Below are positions 17,395 through 26,851 of a stretch of DNA of 64,000 nucleotides, in pieces (position 1 is the first letter of the stretch; each line of letters begins with the position of its first letter). A program made the translations under genes and the position numbers. A model generated the notes under the pieces. It saw only the letters and a list, made by a program, of their open reading frames with translations, searched no databases and had not been told where the DNA came from. This stretch comes from Noviherbaspirillum aerium. GTDB lineage: Bacteria > Pseudomonadota > Gammaproteobacteria > Burkholderiales > Burkholderiaceae_D. Where the stretch lies: positions 496,001 to 560,000 of the forward strand of contig NZ_VFAH01000002.1 of assembly GCF_008929045.1 (NCBI RefSeq). Direction: 5' to 3'.

Positions 17395-19629
17395 TCAAGC
17401 CTCGGACGCGGCCGGCCCCACCCAGTTATCGATATCCCGCATCGAACCCGCATTCCGCAGCCGCCACAATTGCTTGTCCTCGCCGATCAGCGCGAAGACC
17501 AGCAGCGAGCGCCCGGTCACCTCGTACACATGGCCGAAGTCGAAGGAGGGATGCTCGATGCGATCCGGTTCGTTGGTATCGATCAGGTTCACCCAATCCC
17601 TGCCCTCGGGAACGGCGGGCAGCGTGAAGTTCACCACGTCATGGTGGGCATTGAAGACGATCAGCAGCGTCGCATCCGAGCCCTGCTTCTTGATGCCGGT
17701 GGCCTGGGCGCGGCCGTCGAGCAGCATGCCGAAGCATTTCGCGTTCGGGTCCTGCCAGTGCTGTTCCGCCATTTCGCTGCCGTCGGGCGTGAGCCATGCC
17801 ACATCCTTGACATTGAGCTCCTCGTTGTAATTGCCGGTCAGGAAACGGCCGCGATTGAGGATGGGGAAGCTCTTGCGGATTTCCAGCAGCTTGCGGGTGA
17901 AGGACAGCATGGTGCGGTCTTCGGCGCCGATCTTCGCCCATTCCAGCCAGGTGATTTCATTGTCCTGCGCATAGGCGTTGTTGTTGCCGCGCTGGGAATT
18001 GCCGAATTCATCGCCGGCCAGGATCATCGGCGTGCCGCGCGACAGGATCAGCGTGGCCATCAGGTTGCGCTTCTGGCGTTCGCGCAGCGCGCGGATTTCC
18101 GGATCGTCGGTCGGGCCTTCCACGCCATGATTCCAGGAATGGTTGTTGGAATGGCCGTCGCGGTTTTCCTCGCCGTTGGCTTCATTGTGCTTGTCGTTGT
18201 ACGACACCAGGTCGTTGAGCGTAAAGCCGTCATGCGCGCAGATGAAATTGACGCTGGCCCATGAACGGCGTCCGCGCTTGTTGAACAGATCGCCGGACCC
18301 GGAAATGCGCGAGGCGAAATCCGACAACTGGCCTTCGTCGCCTTTCCAGAAGCCTCGCACGGTATCGCGGAACTTGTCGTTCCACTCCGCCCATCCCGGC
18401 GGGAACTGGCCGACCTGGTAGCCGCCGGGGCCGATGTCCCAGGGCTCGGCGATCAGCTTCACGCTGGAGAGCACCGGGTCCTGGCGGCAGGCGTCGAGGA
18501 AGCCGCCGCCCTCGTCGAAGCCGTAGGGCTCGCGCGCGAGAATGGTGGCAAGGTCGAAGCGGAAGCCGTCCACCCGCATTTCCTGCACCCAGTAGCGCAG
18601 CGAGTCGGTCACCATCTGCAGCACCCGCTGGTGCGACAGGTTGACGGTATTGCCGGTGCCGGTGTCGTTGATGTAGAAGCGCCTGTTGTCCGGCATCAGC
18701 CGATAGTAGCTGGCATTGTCGATGCCCTTGAGCGACAGCGTCGGGCCGAGCTCGTTGCCCTCGGCCGTATGGTTGTAGACCACGTCGAGCACCACCTCGA
18801 TGCCGGCCGCATGGAACTGGTTCACCATTTCCTTGAACTCGTTGGTGAACGGCGTCTGCAGATAGGCGGCCTGCGGCGCGAAGAAGGCAATCGAGTTGTA
18901 GCCCCAGTAGTTGCGCAGGCCCTTCTCGGTCAGGTAGCTGTCATGCAGGAAGGCATGCACGGGCAGCAGCTCGACGGCGGTAACGCCGAGGGCTCGCAGA
19001 TAGGCGGCCACCTCGGCGTTGGCGAGGCCGGCGAACGTGCCGCGCTCCTCCGGCGGAATCCTTTCGTTGAGCGCGGTGAAGCCCTTCACGTGCATCTCGT
19101 AGAAGACGGTGTTTTCCCAGGGCACCTGCGGGCGGCGTTCCGGTCCCCAGGTGAAGGCCGGATCGATCACGCGGCATTTCGGCACCAGGTGCGCGCTGTT
19201 GCTGTCATTGAAGGACAAGTCCTTGTCGGGCGAGTCGAGCTGGTAGCCGAACACTTCCGGTCCCCAGCGCAGCTCGCCGACCAGCTGCCTGGCATAGGGA
19301 TCGATGAGCAGCTTGTGCGGATTGAAGCGATGGCCCGCGTCGGGTTCATACGGGCCATGCACCCGGTAGCCGTAGACCGTGCCGGGCCGGGCGTTCGGCA
19401 GGTAACCATGCCAGACTTCATCGGTGTACTCGGGCAGCTCGATGCGCTCGATTTCCTGCCGGCCATCGATATCGAACAGGCACAGCTCGACCTTGGTGGC
19501 ATGGGCGGAAAAGATCGCAAAGTTCACACCCAGGCCATCCCAGGTGGCGCCAAGCGGAAACGGCCTGCCTTCGCGGATGACGGAAGGCTTCATGATCTCG
19601 GGGGTAGTGCCGGAGCTGACGAACGTCAT
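17395..19629 (-). CDS. glgX: Glycogen debranching enzyme GlgX
   Basis: 744 residues, GH13 isoamylase-type enzyme that hydrolyses alpha-1,6 branches of limit dextrins. The N-terminal carbohydrate-binding domain (about 15-130) has PFPLGATWDGLGVNFAIFSA. The catalytic barrel has VVLDVVYNHTAEG, the nucleophile motif VDGFRFDLA near 355, the acid/base region LIAEPWDIG near 393, and AHDGFTLNDL. AAGGAGGAG directly precedes the ATG at 19629. No other glycogen genes are adjacent, which is unusual, since glgX normally sits with glgB, glgA or trehalose-synthesis genes. Convergent with the plus-strand gene ending at 17306. Confidence 0.95.
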   Translation of the reverse strand: MTFVSSGTTPEIMKPSVIREGRPFPLGATWDGLGVNFAIFSAHATKVELCLFDIDGRQEIERIELPEYTDEVWHGYLPNARPGTVYGYRVHGPYEPDAGHRFNPHKLLIDPYARQLVGELRWGPEVFGYQLDSPDKDLSFNDSNSAHLVPKCRVIDPAFTWGPERRPQVPWENTVFYEMHVKGFTALNERIPPEERGTFAGLANAEVAAYLRALGVTAVELLPVHAFLHDSYLTEKGLRNYWGYNSIAFFAPQAAYLQTPFTNEFKEMVNQFHAAGIEVVLDVVYNHTAEGNELGPTLSLKGIDNASYYRLMPDNRRFYINDTGTGNTVNLSHQRVLQMVTDSLRYWVQEMRVDGFRFDLATILAREPYGFDEGGGFLDACRQDPVLSSVKLIAEPWDIGPGGYQVGQFPPGWAEWNDKFRDTVRGFWKGDEGQLSDFASRISGSGDLFNKRGRRSWASVNFICAHDGFTLNDLVSYNDKHNEANGEENRDGHSNNHSWNHGVEGPTDDPEIRALRERQKRNLMATLILSRGTPMILAGDEFGNSQRGNNNAYAQDNEITWLEWAKIGAEDRTMLSFTRKLLEIRKSFPILNRGRFLTGNYNEELNVKDVAWLTPDGSEMAEQHWQDPNAKCFGMLLDGRAQATGIKKQGSDATLLIVFNAHHDVVNFTLPAVPEGRDWVNLIDTNEPDRIEHPSFDFGHVYEVTGRSLLVFALIGEDKQLWRLRNAGSMRDIDNWVGPAASEA

Positions 19630-19697
19630 TGCTCCTCCTTGTTATTAGAGTGGATTGCAGGTGAGCGTAGGGAAGAATCGGCTTGTCTTGGGATGCA

Positions 19698-19805
19698 GGG
19701 CAAGGCGGGAGAAGCGCCGTGTGGCGGGCTACACCAGCGACGAAGAACGCTGCCATGCGCACGAGACAAGCCGAGGCGACCGGCCATCCATCCGCAATCC
19801 GCTCC
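19698..19805. repeat. Dispersed 108-bp intergenic repeat, copy A
   Basis: Matches 42032-42139 in the same orientation over 108 bases without gaps, with about 17 differences counted by eye. The best-conserved core is AGCGCCGTGTGGCGGG and CAAGCCGAGGCGACCG. No coding potential is evident. Located upstream of glgX, which is read away from it. Confidence 0.8.
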
Positions 19806-20330
19806 AATATGGATGGAATAAGTCAATGCCGCCGGGGAGGCCAGACGAGCCTTGGAAGGGGACGAAAAAAACGGATTCTGGCAGGCAACGCAATGCCGGG
19901 TAGCATGAAAGCGGGAATAAGGTGTTCTCGATGGAAAGACGTTCATTGAACTATGCGATATGTCGAAAGCAAACTACAGCATAGATGTTGCAAGGTTTGA
20001 ATCGTTCCGGTGCTTGCACATGATCAGGAGTCGATCTGTTGAGGAAACAGTTTCCCACCGTCGCCGGCCTCCATTGCTTGTCTGAAGCGCTGCAAGGACG
20101 GCCGGGATTACTGTACGCGAAGGCCGGCTATAAACGCTTCGCTTCCCGCAGCGCCTCAACACTTCAACATTTGACGAGTCACTTCCGCAACAGGCCGGCC
20201 CCCGTTCGACCATCGGCTGGCTGATATGCGGCATGCCTATATCTCAATATCATGAATCAAAAGCGGACGCCGTACCGCCGTGCAGGTAACATGCTTTCCG
20301 TCTCCTCCAACTCTCCTTGAATTGGATTCA

Positions 20331-20363
20331 GCCCGCAAGCCGACAGGTCTGCGGGCTTTTTTT
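20331..20363 (+). terminator. Rho-independent terminator
   Basis: Stem GCCCGCA (20331-20337) / TGCGGGC (20350-20356) followed by seven T residues, then a second GGGC-T run. It lies 76 bp upstream of the start of the membrane protein at 20439, with no obvious gene before it on the plus strand. It could end an unannotated small RNA or act as an attenuator. Confidence 0.75.
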
Positions 20364-20438
20364 CGGGCTTTTTTTCGTCTTCCGGATCGGGCCTATACTG
20401 TGCGCTGTCTTCAGATCGCACTCCATGCTGCCCTGTCC

Positions 20439-21860
20439 ATGAACTCTCCGCCTCCGGCGTCATCATCCGCTATCCATACGACCGGCCGAGGCAGCCATGT
20501 CCTGCATACCGTCGTCTATCTCGGTGTCATTGCCTGCGTGCTGCTGCTCAATGTCACCGGCAATGCGGCCTTTCGCCCGCCGCTGTCTCTGCTTTCCCTC
20601 ATCGCCATCGCTCTCTCCCTGCCGCATGCGGCGAGGCTTGCGCGCGGCATCGCGCTCGGTTTCGTCGGCGGCGGCAGTCTGCTGCTGTGGCAGGCTGGGC
20701 TGGACCTGGGCGACTGGCTGCGCGCCTTCGGCGACATGGCTTATCTGCTGGCCCTGTTCGCCGCCCTGCCCGTCCTGGCCGAACCGATCCGCCTCGGCGG
20801 CTACAGCCAGGCGATACAGGCGCTGCTGCAGCGGCGAGTAAGCGGACTGGTCGGGCTCAATTGCCTGACCACCCTGATGGCCTACCTGTGCGGGTCGGTG
20901 GTGAGCCTTGCCGCCGTTCCCATCATGATGGCCTGCCTGCAGCCGGTGGTGGAGCGCTATCCGCTCGGCAACCGGATGCGTTTCATGACCGGCGCCTCGA
21001 TTTCCGGTTATGTGCTGCCGCTGTTCTGGACGCCGGTATCCGGCGTGGTCGGCGTGGTCCTGCACACCTTGCGCCTGGACTGGGCAGCACTCTTCCCCCG
21101 CCTGTTCGCCCTGAGCATGGGCTGCCTGCTGATCAACTGGCTGGTCTTCCACCTGCTGGAGGGACGCAAGCCGGTCCCCCGGACACAAGCATCGGCACCC
21201 GCCTCCGATGCTCCCCAGGACCCTTCGCCCTGGCGCGGGCTGGGCGCCATGCTGCTGGGGATCGGCCTTCTGGTAGCCGCCTTCGTGCTGATCGAAACCA
21301 GGCTGCGCGTCGGCCTGGTCACGGTCGTCACGCTGGTCGCCGTGCCCGGCGCCTTCCTGTGGTGCGCGGCGATCGGGCAGGGCCGGCGCTTCATTATCGA
21401 GGGCGGGCAGGCTGCGCTGGGACGCATTCCGCGCATGGCCGACCAGTTCGCGGTATTCCTCGCCGCCGGTTTCTTCGCTGCGGCCATCAGACTGTCTTCT
21501 GCGGATGCCACCATAAACCAGCTGTTCATGCAATTGAGCGATGCCGTCGGGGCGCAGGCGCTGGCATTGATGATCCCGGCGATGACGCTGGCGGCGTCCT
21601 TTCTCGGGCTGCATCCGCTGGTCGCCATTGCGCTGCTGGCCGATTCGCTGCGTCCGGAGCTTCTCGGCCTGAGCTCCGCGCAACTGGCGCTCGCCCTGAT
21701 CGGCGGCTCGGTGCTGACCTTCATGCTGGGTCCGTTCAGCGGCACGCTGGGCCTGGCGCAGACCATCTCGGGCGTTTCCGCCTTCCGCCTGTGCGCGTGG
21801 AACGCGCCGTATGCGCTCGGGTACTTTTTCCTGCTCGCGGTTTTTCTGCAGATCGCCTGA
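20439..21860 (+). CDS. Polytopic membrane protein (permease-like, paralogue B)
   Basis: 473 residues from ATG 20439 with about 12 transmembrane segments. The frame is open back to 20280, but that stretch includes a terminator and is not expected to be coding. It is a diverged paralogue of the protein at 9194-10648, with the same spacing of the FWTPVSG/WAALFP region and of the C-terminal GLHPLVAIALLAD region. A short hydrophilic loop (about 235-255) replaces the longer Ala/Asn loop of paralogue A. Substrate unknown. It converges on a tartrate/malate dehydrogenase gene, which hints at organic-acid transport but does not prove it. Confidence 0.78.
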   Translation: MNSPPPASSSAIHTTGRGSHVLHTVVYLGVIACVLLLNVTGNAAFRPPLSLLSLIAIALSLPHAARLARGIALGFVGGGSLLLWQAGLDLGDWLRAFGDMAYLLALFAALPVLAEPIRLGGYSQAIQALLQRRVSGLVGLNCLTTLMAYLCGSVVSLAAVPIMMACLQPVVERYPLGNRMRFMTGASISGYVLPLFWTPVSGVVGVVLHTLRLDWAALFPRLFALSMGCLLINWLVFHLLEGRKPVPRTQASAPASDAPQDPSPWRGLGAMLLGIGLLVAAFVLIETRLRVGLVTVVTLVAVPGAFLWCAAIGQGRRFIIEGGQAALGRIPRMADQFAVFLAAGFFAAAIRLSSADATINQLFMQLSDAVGAQALALMIPAMTLAASFLGLHPLVAIALLADSLRPELLGLSSAQLALALIGGSVLTFMLGPFSGTLGLAQTISGVSAFRLCAWNAPYALGYFFLLAVFLQIA

Positions 21861-21915
21861 GGTGAGAGGAGTCCGCGGCAGGCATCGCGGGCAAGCTCAT
21901 TCCGGCAGCAAGGTA

Positions 21916-22989
21916 TCAGATCGCTTCGGCAATCGCCCGTCCCAGGTCCTGCGTGCCTGCCTTGCCGCCGATATCGCGCGTGAACGGCGCATTCGCCGGC
22001 CCGGCTTCCAGCACCTTTTCAATCGCGCGCAGCACCGCCGCGCCGGCTTGCGCATGGCCCAGGTGCTCCAGCATCATCGCGCCGCACCAGATCTGCCCGA
22101 TCGGATTGGCAAGACCCTTGCCCGCGATATCCGGCGCCGATCCGTGCACCGGTTCGAACAAGGACGGAAAGGCGCGCTCGGGATTGATGTTGGCCGACGG
22201 CGCGATGGCGATCGTGCCGGTGCAGGCCGGACCGAGATCGGACAGGATGTCGCCGAACAGGTTGGACGCCACCACCACGTCGAAGCGGTCCGGATTCTGC
22301 ACGAAATGCGCGGTCAGGATATCGATGTGGTACTTGTCCCAGCGGATCTCCGGATACTGCCTGGCCATCTCGACGACGCGCTCGTCCCAGTACGGCATGG
22401 TGATGGAAATGCCGTTGGACTTGGTGGCCGAGGTCAGGTGCTTCTTCGGCCGCTTCTGCGCCAGCTCGAAGGCGAATTTGAGGATGCGGTCCACGCCCTT
22501 CCTGGAGAACACGCTTTCCTGGAACACCACTTCGCGCTCGGTGCCTTCATACATCTTGCCGCCGACCGAGGAGTATTCCCCCTCGGTGTTTTCGCGCACC
22601 ACATAGAAGTCGATGTCGCCGGGCTTGCGGTTGGCCAGCGGAGTGGGAATGCCGGGCATGAGCCGGACCGGGCGCAGGTTGACGTACTGGTCGAATTCGC
22701 GCCGCAACTTCAGGAGCGAACCCCACAGCGAGACATGGTCGGGCACGGTGTCGGGCCAGCCGACGGCGCCGAAGAAGATGGCGTCATGGCCGCCGATCTG
22801 GTCCTTCCAGTTGTCGGGCATCATTTGCCCGTGCTGCCGGTAATAGTCGCAGGAGGCGAAGTCGAAATGGTCCCACTGGAAATCGATGCCGAACTTGCGG
22901 GCCGCGGCGTCGAGTACGCGCAGGCCTTCCGGTACGGTTTCCTTGCCGATGCCGTCGCCGGCAATGACCGCGATGCGATGTGTTGTCAT
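21916..22989 (-). CDS. ttuC: Tartrate / D-malate dehydrogenase (decarboxylating)
   Basis: 357 residues of the isopropylmalate/isocitrate dehydrogenase family. The order GDGIGKE (near 11-17), FGAVGWPDTVPDH (near 74), VRENTEGEYSS (near 139), and the later EPVHGSAPDIAGKG is that of TtuC/DmlA-type enzymes. These oxidise tartrate or D-malate with NAD+ and Mn2+. SNLFGDILSDL carries the metal-binding aspartates. AAGGTGAT precedes the ATG at 22989. No LysR-type regulator is adjacent. Exact substrate preference between tartrate, D-malate and related acids cannot be read from sequence, so the symbol is provisional. Confidence 0.88.
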   Translation of the reverse strand: MTTHRIAVIAGDGIGKETVPEGLRVLDAAARKFGIDFQWDHFDFASCDYYRQHGQMMPDNWKDQIGGHDAIFFGAVGWPDTVPDHVSLWGSLLKLRREFDQYVNLRPVRLMPGIPTPLANRKPGDIDFYVVRENTEGEYSSVGGKMYEGTEREVVFQESVFSRKGVDRILKFAFELAQKRPKKHLTSATKSNGISITMPYWDERVVEMARQYPEIRWDKYHIDILTAHFVQNPDRFDVVVASNLFGDILSDLGPACTGTIAIAPSANINPERAFPSLFEPVHGSAPDIAGKGLANPIGQIWCGAMMLEHLGHAQAGAAVLRAIEKVLEAGPANAPFTRDIGGKAGTQDLGRAIAEAI

Positions 22990-23242
22990 GAAAGATCACC
23001 TTGGACTGGGGAAGATAGGCGATGGCTGGAAAGCAACTGCCTCTGTTGCCTCACATGATACTTGCTACCGCAAGTCGTTGCCCAAGGAGGGAACACATCG
23101 AACGGATCGACGGCAAATTTCGCAGTCATTCCGGGTCATGGGAATACCTGGCCTTTCCGTCGGCGGCGATGCGGGCAAGGCTTGGCGCGGCGAGCCTGGA
23201 GCAAGGGATCCGGGGTCAGGAGGGAGCGGACAGCCCTTACCC

Positions 23243-23374
23243 TCAACGCGAGCGTTCGCGCTGCACGCCTGCATCAATGCTGCCATACGCCTCGATGCCG
23301 GACGCTCCTGCGGAATTGCGCGCATAGCCTCCGCAACCGGCAAGCAAAAGGATTGCCGACAATGCGACGCACAT
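23243..23374 (-). CDS. Small lipoprotein
   Basis: 43 residues. ATG 23374 has GGAAA 6 nt upstream. It has a short hydrophobic signal with lipobox LLAGC, leaving a mature peptide of about 28 residues, CGGYARNSAG... ending near SIDAGVQRERSR. Small lipoproteins with a G-I-x-x-Y-G-x-I-D-x-G-V tail are common in Burkholderiales; their function is unknown. It lies 53 bp downstream of the small hydrophilic gene on the same strand. Confidence 0.6.
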   Translation of the reverse strand: MCVALSAILLLAGCGGYARNSAGASGIEAYGSIDAGVQRERSR

Positions 23375-23427
23375 CAGCTTTCCGTTTGGGCGGCCAGGTG
23401 TCGGACGATGAGGCCGGTCCGCACTTC

Positions 23428-23628
23428 TCACTGCCGATCGCCTTCCCTGCGCCGGCTGTCCTGGCTGTCCTGGCTGTCCTGGTTGCTCTGACTATCGGGC
23501 GCGATGGCATCATGCAACGGCTTTTCCAACTGGTCGCCGTGCTTCTTGAGCGATTCATCGGCCGGCTGCGCCACCTGTTTCGCTTGATGCGCTTGGTGTT
23601 CCTGATGCTTGTCTTGCTGCGTGTTCAT
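23428..23628 (-). CDS. Small hydrophilic, probably disordered protein
   Basis: 66 residues, extremely hydrophilic (Gln, His, Asp, Lys), no Cys and no hydrophobic core. A strong ribosome site, AGGAGG, lies 6 nt before the ATG at 23628, which makes it likely real. The C-terminal part contains QDSQDSQDS, encoded by three perfect 9-bp repeats (23454-23480), so its length may vary. Composition resembles stress-related disordered proteins, but no family is recognised. A similar type of protein is encoded at 54893-55117. Confidence 0.6.
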   Translation of the reverse strand: MNTQQDKHQEHQAHQAKQVAQPADESLKKHGDQLEKPLHDAIAPDSQSNQDSQDSQDSRRREGDRQ

Positions 23629-23790
23629 GAATGCCCTCCTGTGAATGAGGAATCTGCAAAGGCAACGTCAATGAGATCGTCAAGGATAGGCAGAAGCTTT
23701 GCAATTTAGTTCATGCGCAGACAACATGTTCCTGCTCGGGACCGTTACTCTTGGGAACGTCTTGCCTGGGGCCCGTTCACACGCCACTGG

Positions 23791-23857
23791 TCAAATGATG
23801 GACGAGAATCACGCCGATACTGCGTCAACAATGCGCGCAACGAATGACAAAGGCGCG
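23791..23857 (+). repeat. 67-bp repeat, copy 1 (gene-fragment-like)
   Basis: Matches the reverse complement of 28216-28282 over 67 bases with 7 differences. Both copies encode a similar start (MMDENHADTAS versus MADESHADTAS, then MRA.NDKGA). Changes are mostly silent or conservative, so these look like remnants of the 5' end of the same gene. The copies diverge abruptly after this point. The rest of 23629-23925 shows nothing else. Confidence 0.7.
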
Positions 23858-23926
23858 GCCTTGCTGTGCTTGTTTCCTTGTACCGGCATGATGTCGCCAA
23901 TCCGTCTTCAACCCATTTTCAACTTA

Positions 23927-23945
23927 TCCCGCTAGCGGGATTTTT
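23927..23945 (+). terminator. Short palindrome with T-run
   Basis: TCCCGC-TA-GCGGGA (23927-23940) followed by TTTTT on the plus strand, overlapping the stop codon of the minus-strand lipoprotein gene. The T-run orientation would stop plus-strand transcripts entering that gene. Confidence 0.5.
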
Positions 23946-26316
23946 GCATCATCAGGACTGGCGCCGGCGTGGCAGCGCCCGGCGGCGGAGCGCGGAATTC
24001 GGCCGGAATGGGAAGCACGACCATGCTGCGGTCTCCGGCCAGGATCAGCGTCTGTCCATCGTCCGTGAGCGTGGCGCCTGTTTCGAAGGGGAAGCAGTTC
24101 TGATGGGAGTCGCTGTTCATGATCTGGGAACAGTTCGGCCTGTCATCCACTTCGATATAACCAATGACGGGAAAGTCCAGCGTTGATGTCAGCGTGGCGC
24201 CGGTGTCGAACACATAGATGCGCGCCTTGTCGGTACTGGAAGCGCTCTGGGCGTAATAGTAAGAGCGGGCGCCGCTGCGCGACATCACTACCCAATTGCC
24301 GTACCATCCGTCGGGCACGCGCACATTGCCCTTCACCGTCAGGTCGAAACCATACACTCTGTCGTTGAACAGCCAGCGGCTGCCGTCCCGGTTGACCGCA
24401 TACCGATAGAAATACGTGCCGTCGTTGCCCGGCGTGATGGCCTGGAAGACGCTGTCCGTGAGTTCGTAGCGGTAAATCGGACTGTGCGGACTATAAAGAC
24501 CCGAGTCCGGCCACAGCATGCGCAGTCCGTTTCCGGAGACCGCAGCCCAATCGGCAAGCGAGCCGACATTGTAAGTGTTGATGTTCAGCGCGCGGACAGC
24601 GCCGCTTTCCGGATCGACCCAGCCGTGGTCGCGCATGAACACGCTGCCATCACCCATGACAGGCAGGTTTTGCCCCTTGTTGCTGCCGGTGCAGCAGCTT
24701 CCATTTGCGGACAGGTCGATGGTCTTGAGGGTGGCAAGATCACTCAGCGCAAGATGATGCAGGCGCGACGTTCCCTCCTTGAGCAACAGCGCGCTGCGAT
24801 CCGGCGTCAGGCCGATGCTGTCGATCGCGGTAAAGCTGCGGGAAGCCGCCAGCGCGAGTACGCCGCTGGACAGGCTGTAACGCATGACGCTCTTGAGATC
24901 CATGTTGACGACATAGGCATTCTGGCCAACCGCATCCCATACCAGCTGCCTCTTGCGGCCGGCCGCCGCAACGGATTGATAGCCATAGCTGCGCGGCGCG
25001 AGGGACGTGACCGTGCCGGTCGGAGAAGGAAGTCCGGCGGCGTTGCCCACGCTGACCACATGGTCGCCCGCCTCCATGGCCGGCAGCGACAGGCGCAACA
25101 GGCCGGCATTGACCCGCGTCACGGCCAATGGCGCAACACCGTTGACACGGACGCGGTCCTCGGGCTTGGCAAGCGTGTCGAAATTGCTGCCGAAGACCAG
25201 GACCTCTCCCGCGACGCCGGGCGTCAATGCCAGCAGATCGGTGTATTTGATCTGCGCCAGCCGCTTCTCCACGTTGACCACAAGATTGCGCTCGGTGACG
25301 CCGTCCGCCTGGACCCTGACGGTTGCCTTGTAAGAGGCGTTATTGGCCAGCTGCGCAAAGCTGGAAGCATCGATGCGCCAGGTGAGCGGCGTATTGAAGT
25401 CGCCGCTTGCCGCGTCAAGCCGAAGCCAGGGCTGACTGCTGACGGCGTTCCATCGGGTGGCCGTGGCGCCGGGCGCAATATTGACGGGCACGCTCTGGCT
25501 TGCCGCGGCAGCTGTCGTTTCACTATCGAAGCGCAATGTGCTCTGGGCCGGCACCACCAGGCCGTCGGAGACTGTCAGTGTCACAGGTATGGTCAAGGCT
25601 CCCGCCGCCATGTTGGCGCTCAATGCCAGGCTGGCCTTGTAGGTGCCTGCCCGCAGACTGGCAGCCGATGCCTGCAGCTTCACACCGTCTGTCGATGTTT
25701 CCGCGCTGAGCCAGCCAGTTTGATAGCTGTGGTAGGTGATGCCCGCCTGCAATCCATCCGCCCCCGCCGGCAGCGTGACGGGCACTCGCACGGCGGCACT
25801 ACTTCCCGATTCAGCGGAAGCCAGATCCACGGTACCGGTATTTGTCTTCAGTGTGCCCATTACGGCGATCTTGTAGGGAATGTTGAATGGCGAGCCTCCA
25901 TGATGCTGGGTGCAGGCCTTCGTGGTGCACGCCACAACCTGTACCGTCCCGCTGTAGGTGCCCGCTGCCAATCCGGTCTGGGGCCTGATCATGATTCTGG
26001 CGCTGCTGTCTTGCGGATTCACTGCAACGTCGACCGGGGTGACGACACCGGCTCCGGTGACCGATGCGCCGATATAAACATCCTGATTGATCTCGCCGCT
26101 GCCAGTGGCATTGACCACCACGGGAATGGGATTACTGCCTTCGCTGAATTTGAAGCTTAAAGGAGCGGTATTAAGATTAATCTGCAGTCCCGTGCCTTGC
26201 TTGGCAACCGGGGCGCTGCCGCTGCCGCCGTCATTGCTTCCGCCGCCACCGCCACCGCCACCGCATGCGGACAATGCGCACAACAACGCCAGAAGTACAT
26301 ATTTTTTCATGAACAT
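23932..26316 (-). CDS. Large surface/periplasmic lipoprotein with Ig-like and IPT domains
   Basis: 794 residues. A signal peptide MKKYVLLALLCALSAC with a lipobox is followed by a Gly/Ser-rich spacer, so the protein is anchored as a lipoprotein. Residues about 45-390 contain repeated beta-sandwich units of BACON/Ig type (patterns such as SQPWLRLDAASG). Around 405-470 is an IPT/TIG-like domain (VLVFGSNFD...RVNGVAPL). The C-terminal about 320 residues contain repeated beta motifs that fit a propeller (KTIDLSANG, GYIEVDD). The start may be the ATG six bases inside (26310). The role is unknown; adhesion or carbohydrate binding is plausible from domain type. Not in an operon. Confidence 0.8.
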   Translation of the reverse strand: MFMKKYVLLALLCALSACGGGGGGGGSNDGGSGSAPVAKQGTGLQINLNTAPLSFKFSEGSNPIPVVVNATGSGEINQDVYIGASVTGAGVVTPVDVAVNPQDSSARIMIRPQTGLAAGTYSGTVQVVACTTKACTQHHGGSPFNIPYKIAVMGTLKTNTGTVDLASAESGSSAAVRVPVTLPAGADGLQAGITYHSYQTGWLSAETSTDGVKLQASAASLRAGTYKASLALSANMAAGALTIPVTLTVSDGLVVPAQSTLRFDSETTAAAASQSVPVNIAPGATATRWNAVSSQPWLRLDAASGDFNTPLTWRIDASSFAQLANNASYKATVRVQADGVTERNLVVNVEKRLAQIKYTDLLALTPGVAGEVLVFGSNFDTLAKPEDRVRVNGVAPLAVTRVNAGLLRLSLPAMEAGDHVVSVGNAAGLPSPTGTVTSLAPRSYGYQSVAAAGRKRQLVWDAVGQNAYVVNMDLKSVMRYSLSSGVLALAASRSFTAIDSIGLTPDRSALLLKEGTSRLHHLALSDLATLKTIDLSANGSCCTGSNKGQNLPVMGDGSVFMRDHGWVDPESGAVRALNINTYNVGSLADWAAVSGNGLRMLWPDSGLYSPHSPIYRYELTDSVFQAITPGNDGTYFYRYAVNRDGSRWLFNDRVYGFDLTVKGNVRVPDGWYGNWVVMSRSGARSYYYAQSASSTDKARIYVFDTGATLTSTLDFPVIGYIEVDDRPNCSQIMNSDSHQNCFPFETGATLTDDGQTLILAGDRSMVVLPIPAEFRAPPPGAATPAPVLMMQKSR

Positions 26317-26851
26317 ACTTATTTATTATTGAGTTGCCAGGCATGAACTATTTCTATGTGCGACATGCCCATGCTTAAGAAAATGGATGAACGAAGAAAC
26401 GGAAAATCGCAAAGTCCAACGACGTTCGCAAAGACCGAAAGTCTATCGATGAAAGTGAAGTGACGAACATCGATTAATGAAAACCTGTAATGCGCTTGAC
26501 AAGTTTCGTTGTAAGTCACCAACATGAATTGCGGAAGGCATTATTAATTGGCATCGTCTCTTGCTCATTCATCTATTCAAAAGATCCACCATCGCCGCTT
26601 GCCTGTATGTATGCGCATATTCAGCGGATATCCCTCCCGCTCAATGCCGATGCCGGCCATTCATGCAAGCTGTTCATGCAAGCTGTTATAGCGCCGCGGT
26701 TGGAGCATGCGCCATCCGGCTGACCGCGCGCAGCGGCTTATGCTTATGCTTATGCTTATGCGTCAGCGCAAAACGCGAGGCGTTCAGGCATCTAAGCTGG
26801 GATGAGCATCAACCGGCCTGCAATCAGCGTCATTGACATTGGATGGGCATC
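26317..26851. other. Gene-free stretch with short tandem repeats
   Basis: Between divergent genes. It contains a perfect 13-bp duplication (TTCATGCAAGCTG at 26660 and 26673) and four copies of GCTTAT (26736-26759). No credible ORF. The repeats lie 90-190 bp before the alpha/beta hydrolase gene and could affect its promoter. Confidence 0.5.

Larger units (their letters stand above)
19630..20438. other. Long gene-free region with a repeat and a terminator
   Basis: About 800 bp between divergent genes. It holds copy A of a dispersed 108-bp repeat (19698-19805) and a plus-strand terminator (20331-20363). I see no credible ORF. The terminator implies a short plus-strand transcript of unknown identity, since no gene ends just before it. 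Confidence 0.5.

Noticed and set aside
20285-20325. Possible tRNA 3' end (TCTCCTCCA) before the terminator
   Set aside because: No T-loop, anticodon arm or matching 5' acceptor strand could be found.
20280-20438. N-terminal extension of permease paralogue B
   Set aside because: The extension would translate a strong terminator and lacks any membrane or family feature.
24484-26160. 558-codon plus-strand frame opposite the large lipoprotein
   Set aside because: Antisense artefact; the minus strand has a signal peptide and domain structure.
26736-26759. Four GCTTAT units as a CRISPR or phase-variation tract
   Set aside because: Too short for CRISPR and without spacers; four copies are weak evidence for phase variation.
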